64,000 bases of DNA from positions 124,001 through 188,000 of the forward strand of contig JARVKI010000048.1 in NCBI GenBank assembly GCA_036674765.1, given 5' to 3'. Below are positions 60,568 to 64,000 of this stretch, piece by piece. The translations under genes were made by a program, and so were the position numbers. Origin of the DNA: Seiridium cupressi. Its lineage: Eukaryota > Ascomycota > Sordariomycetes > Amphisphaeriales > Sporocadaceae. Each line of letters opens with the position of its first letter. The first letter of the stretch is position 1. The notes under the pieces were generated by a model that saw only the letters and a program-made list of their open reading frames with translations, did no database searches and was not told where the DNA came from.

Positions 60568-61472
60568 GTTGTTTGTATGATGATATCGGACAGGTTGATG
60601 TGGATGTAGCGATGGCGGTAGCACAAGACTTCAACGCCTCGAATTAGAATTGGGGAAATTGGAACGTTATTTGTCCCAGGTGCGAAAAAGAATGTTTTAA
60701 CAGAGCTGTCATATCCTTTCAACGATAGAATAGAGTTTTTTGAAAGTCTAAGCAACTGCTATAGAAGGTAAATCGCAATGAGCTTCTTTTATAAAGAGGT
60801 GTCTGTTTTGATACATGCCACGGATCTTTATGATAATACAACCCAACATAAGCACCACGCTGGCAGACCATCCCACTGCCATTGATTAGGTCGGAAAGAA
60901 CCTCACGGGTCTTTGACAGATTATTCAGCATTTCTTCGTACGACAAACCTTCCAGACGTAATCAACCGAATATAAGCGATAGCCTCGAGTCGGCTACAAT
61001 CCCTGCGCTGCTAGGCCACTCGAAGGATTTGGAAGCGACAATGCCGAAGTTGTTATCAATATGCACTTCTTGGGGCACTTCTTAGAGCTTTGCCGAAAGA
61101 TGCGGTTTTCAAGGTTATATGAGTCCTCGGCGATTAGAGATAACGGTAGTCAGCATCGTAAGCGAAACACACTAACGGAACAAGGTGATTGGTGTCGGTC
61201 CCGAATGGGATTCAATACCTTGCACAAGGCTTGAGACCTGCATGTACTTGGATTGATGCTCACCCGTTATCCCGACGGCAATGCAAGAGACATCGATCCT
61301 CCTCAATTCATGGTTCAGACTCGGAAACAAAATCTGAGATAACCCTCAAAGATAGCCGAGAATCCTAGGTACTTTCAAGAGCGCTGGCCAAGATAGCCTG
61401 CCGTTAGCAATGTATGAATGACTTGCATCGTGATTCTGGTCCCTGTCGCAAGACGTGTCTCGTTCAAGGAGC
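60568..61472. other. Bidirectional promoter region between PKS and FSH hydrolase
   Basis: 905 bp between the divergent starts of the PKS (-) and the serine hydrolase (+). It contains a TATA-like element, entered separately, and several short ORFs. Divergent placement fits co-expression. No obvious repeated regulator site was recognised by eye. Confidence 0.5.
60787..60793 (-). promoter_or_regulatory. TATA-like element upstream of the PKS
   Basis: TATAAAA on the minus strand, about 220 bp upstream of the PKS ATG. The overlapping TTTTATAAAG also reads on the plus strand. Confidence 0.4.
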
Positions 61473-62126
61473 ATGAAAATGAAGTTCCTCTGTCTCCATG
61501 GGTATCAGCAGTCTGCTGCAATCATGCAGTCTGAGACAAGGTTCCTGAAAGACATCTTCGGAAAAAGCATAGGGAGAGAAGTGGAATTATTTTACCCATC
61601 AGCTCCATTTCCATCAGATCCGACTGCCTCGAATGAGCCGACGTACGCCTGGTGGCCGAAAGACGCCGCTGCAACAGATATCAAAACATTCCGCTATCTG
61701 TCGGATATCCTGGATCAAGAAGGCCCTTTCAAGGGCATCGTTGGCTTCTCCCAGGGAGGCAGCGTTGGTTCGTTGATAGCCGCGCTCCTGGAACGACCAA
61801 AGCCAGCACGCCCTTCCAACTTCACAACCTGTCATGGCCCACTTCAGCTGGTCGTCTCATACAGCGGCTACCACGAGGACGATGTGCGCCTGCAGAAATA
61901 CTATGCCCAGAAGATCAGGACGCCAATCCTTCATTTCATCAGCTCCACCGACCCAGTCATGGCGGAAGAACGTTGCTTCCGCTTGGTCAGACGATGCGAG
62001 GACCCCGACGATAGAGTCGTTGTATATCCGGGGTCAGGGTTTCACCGCGTTCCCGCAACCAAGATTACCGCACAAGCACTGTCGCGCTTTTTGACCGAGG
62101 TGCTGGATATTGAGCATGACTTTTGA
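61473..62126 (+). CDS. FSH-family serine hydrolase (LovG-like candidate releasing enzyme)
   Basis: Single exon, 217 residues. The start is the ATG at 61473 (MKMKFLCLHGYQQ); a second Met two codons later is equally possible. KFLCLHGYQQS is the oxyanion-hole segment, and GFSQGGSVGS near residue 93 carries the nucleophile Ser. The acid lies in SSTDPVMAEE and the His in GFHRVPAT. The size and motifs are those of the fungal FSH1 family, which includes LovG, the hydrolase that releases the lovastatin nonaketide from its highly reducing PKS. Here it is divergent from a highly reducing PKS lacking a release domain, so hydrolytic product release or editing is a reasonable inference. Housekeeping FSH proteins also exist. 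Confidence 0.88.
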   Translation: MKMKFLCLHGYQQSAAIMQSETRFLKDIFGKSIGREVELFYPSAPFPSDPTASNEPTYAWWPKDAAATDIKTFRYLSDILDQEGPFKGIVGFSQGGSVGSLIAALLERPKPARPSNFTTCHGPLQLVVSYSGYHEDDVRLQKYYAQKIRTPILHFISSTDPVMAEERCFRLVRRCEDPDDRVVVYPGSGFHRVPATKITAQALSRFLTEVLDIEHDF

Positions 62127-62872
62127 GTGTGAGATACACGAGACAGACAGCAAGTGCGGGGACGGTTGATTGTTATCAATAGTGACGCATTGCTGTCGAT
62201 CTCGGGCTCATCTTGTTCCGCTCCGAGGACGACAGCATCAGTGTGCGAAAGCGAGCCCCTTACCTTGACCGCAGCGTCATCCTCAGCATCTTGATACGAT
62301 GGCACTTGTCAATCTCTTTTGCTTTTTGCGCTCCCCATGTATATATCATCTATAGATCGAAGTTCTTCTGTAGTTAGTAAAGAAAAATTGGACTTCCGAC
62401 AGTTCCATCCAAGATGCGCACATAGTGCAGGTGACTTGCTCGGCGAGATCTCCATCATTCGTAGGCCTTGGGCATTTCGAGGTTGAGTATGCATTATTCC
62501 ATGTATTCTCAATAAGATGGTGATAAAGGTCATAGATTATACTACCCTGACCATTTTTGCCCACATGTAGCTAGGAAAATCTAATGTTTATTTTATAGTA
62601 AATATGCGCCATCCAAATAGAACTTCATCCACCTGTATGCCGTTTCAATGCTAGCCCATCCGACTGGTTGCCTTGTCAAGCAAGCATCATGGCCACAGGA
62701 TGGATTAGTGTCAAGACAGCAAGCCATCCAGGATTCTAGGCGGGAAACTCAAGCAATCCTCCTGGATATTGACGTGGAATCAAAATCTGCAACACTGATT
62801 TCAAGTCTTTCATGGTCAAGTGTGATTGTAGCACTGTATAAATCCGACCCCTAATACTATTCTAGGAAGGGC
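62127..62872. other. Convergent 3' spacer
   Basis: 746 bp between the 3' ends of the hydrolase (+) and the second SDR (-). AT-rich around 62.5-62.6 kb. No gene seen. Confidence 0.4.
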
Positions 62873-63920
62873 CTAGTACACTGCGGGGCCAATCCCAAGA
62901 CGTCCACCATCGGTGACTACAACATTCCCATTCATGTACTTTCCCCCTTTACCAGCCAAGAACAATATTGCTGCTGCCATGTCTTCTTCGTCACCTACTT
63001 TGCCCAGGGGAATCTCCTCGACGGGAATGGCCATCGGGATATGGTTCCTGTTGTTCTCGTCTAGCCTCCCCTGCCCCACTGACATTTCGGATGGAAAGAT
63101 TCCTGGGGCGATGACGTTCTAAGAATGTTAATGCTGTTCTCGAAACGATGAAGAAGGTAGGACGTCAACATACCGATCTGATGCCCCACTGCAAGAAGTT
63201 TGTGGCCATCATCTTTGCAAGGTGGTTGGCAGCGGCCTTGCTGGGATTGTAGGTGAAAGACGTCCCCAAAATTCTGATGAAAGCCCCAATGCTTCCGATT
63301 GTTACGATCTGACTTTTCTGTAGAACGTTTTGCTTCTCATTGCCCTTGTTTAGAAGACCTAGGAAGGCGACACTGGGAAACCAGACACCGCTGACATTTG
63401 TCCGCAATGTATTGTCCCAGTCCGAGACTTCATCCTTCCAAAGAAAGTCGCGAATCCCGTCGACTGTGCCCAGGTCGTCCTCGTTGTCTTTGCCGTTGAC
63501 AAACTGACCTGGGAGGTTGTTGAAGGGTGCGGGCCGAGTGATGGCGTTGTGTCTGCGGCCAAGCGTCCCAGCATTGTTGACTAAGAGATTTATGTACCCA
63601 GTCTCTTGCTTGATTTGAGACACGACTGCATCAAGAGACACTTTATCAGTCACATCCGCCACTACAGGTATGATGTTTCCGTGGATCTAGACAAGTTAAT
63701 ACATGGTTGTGTTTCTTGAGGAGTGCGGATTGAGTTTACGAACCGCGTTCTGCTTGGCTGCCGTCTTCAAAACTTCCTCGCGCCGACCCAGAATGTAGAC
63801 TTTGGCGCCATTATGTTCGAGGGCTCGAGCAATCATCAATCCGATGCCCGTTCCACCACCGGTTACGACTGCAACAATGCCATCGACGGAAAAAAGCTTT
63901 GAAGCATCTAGTGTAGACAT
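62873..63920 (-). CDS. Short-chain dehydrogenase/reductase (second)
   Basis: Three exons, 63744-63920, 63174-63686 and 62873-63118 (introns 57 and 55 nt), give 311 residues. The first intron has the unusual donor GTTCGT, but only that site gives the right frame. The cofactor loop TGGGTGIG is at residues 20-27 and LGRREEVL follows strand 2; the Arg pair favours NADPH. LLVNNAGTLG, SIGAF (catalytic Ser region) and YNPSK (Tyr about 205, Lys about 209) complete the site. VTDGGRLG near the end is the usual SDR C-terminus. The long segment between NNAG and the catalytic Ser (PGQFVNGKDNEDDLG) is typical of a common fungal SDR subfamily. It may be a tailoring enzyme of the PKS block or its right-hand neighbour. 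Confidence 0.9.
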
Positions 63921-64000
63921 AATGTCACGTGAAAATAGGGGGGTAAGCTTTTCTGACTTTTTCCTACGAGCAGTCTATCGAATCTTGTGACGTTTGCCCC

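Noticed and set aside
1..64000. tRNA, rRNA, CRISPR arrays or intact transposons
   Set aside because: No box A/B pairs in tRNA arrangement, no rRNA-like sequence, no spaced repeats and no transposase or reverse-transcriptase motifs were recognised by eye. A tRNAscan or repeat search could still find something.

Overview
This is genomic DNA of a filamentous ascomycete (Pezizomycotina). Introns are short (mostly 40-150 nt), with GTNNGT donors and CTAAC-like branch points. The gene content is typical of the group: a NACHT/STAND protein, ankyrin-repeat protein, HET-like relic, highly reducing polyketide synthase (PKS), NRPS-like reductase, rhodopsin-like membrane protein and alpha-aminoadipate-pathway homoaconitase. 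Gene models were built by reading both strands and joining exons at splice sites that keep the frame. Exon coordinates are in the entries.

Layout. 0-5.7 kb: the 3' end of a cysteine-rich secreted protein (+), a two-exon NACHT protein (-), and a 1.9 kb AT-rich spacer. 5.8-12.2 kb: an M20-family N-carbamoyl-amino-acid hydrolase (+), a HET-like relic, a small single-pass membrane protein (-) and a glutathione S-transferase (-). 12.6-15.4 kb: an ankyrin-repeat gene (-) broken by two in-frame stops. 15.4-23 kb: a long disordered alpha/beta hydrolase (-), a sterol desaturase/fatty-acid-hydroxylase family protein (+) and a decayed fungal C2H2-like gene (-). 23.8-31.8 kb: homoaconitase (-), a secreted protein (-) and an intact C2H2-like protein of the same broad family (-). 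33.1 kb: a small two-exon gene (+).

34.7-43.6 kb: an adenylation-thiolation-reductase NRPS-like enzyme (-), a rhodopsin-like seven-helix protein (-) and an MFS exporter (+). About 5.8 kb without a convincing gene follows. 49.4-63.9 kb: a biosynthetic block with tyrosinase (+), SDR (+), a 2514-residue highly reducing PKS (-), an FSH/LovG-like serine hydrolase (+, divergent from the PKS) and a second SDR (-).

The likely system of interest is the PKS block. The PKS makes a reduced chain, has no release domain and has a methyltransferase region without its SAM motif. The divergent FSH hydrolase is a natural candidate for chain release, and the two SDRs and the copper oxidase for tailoring. The NRPS-like reductase and MFS exporter may belong to the same pathway or to a separate small cluster. 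No pathway-specific Zn2Cys6 regulator is visible.
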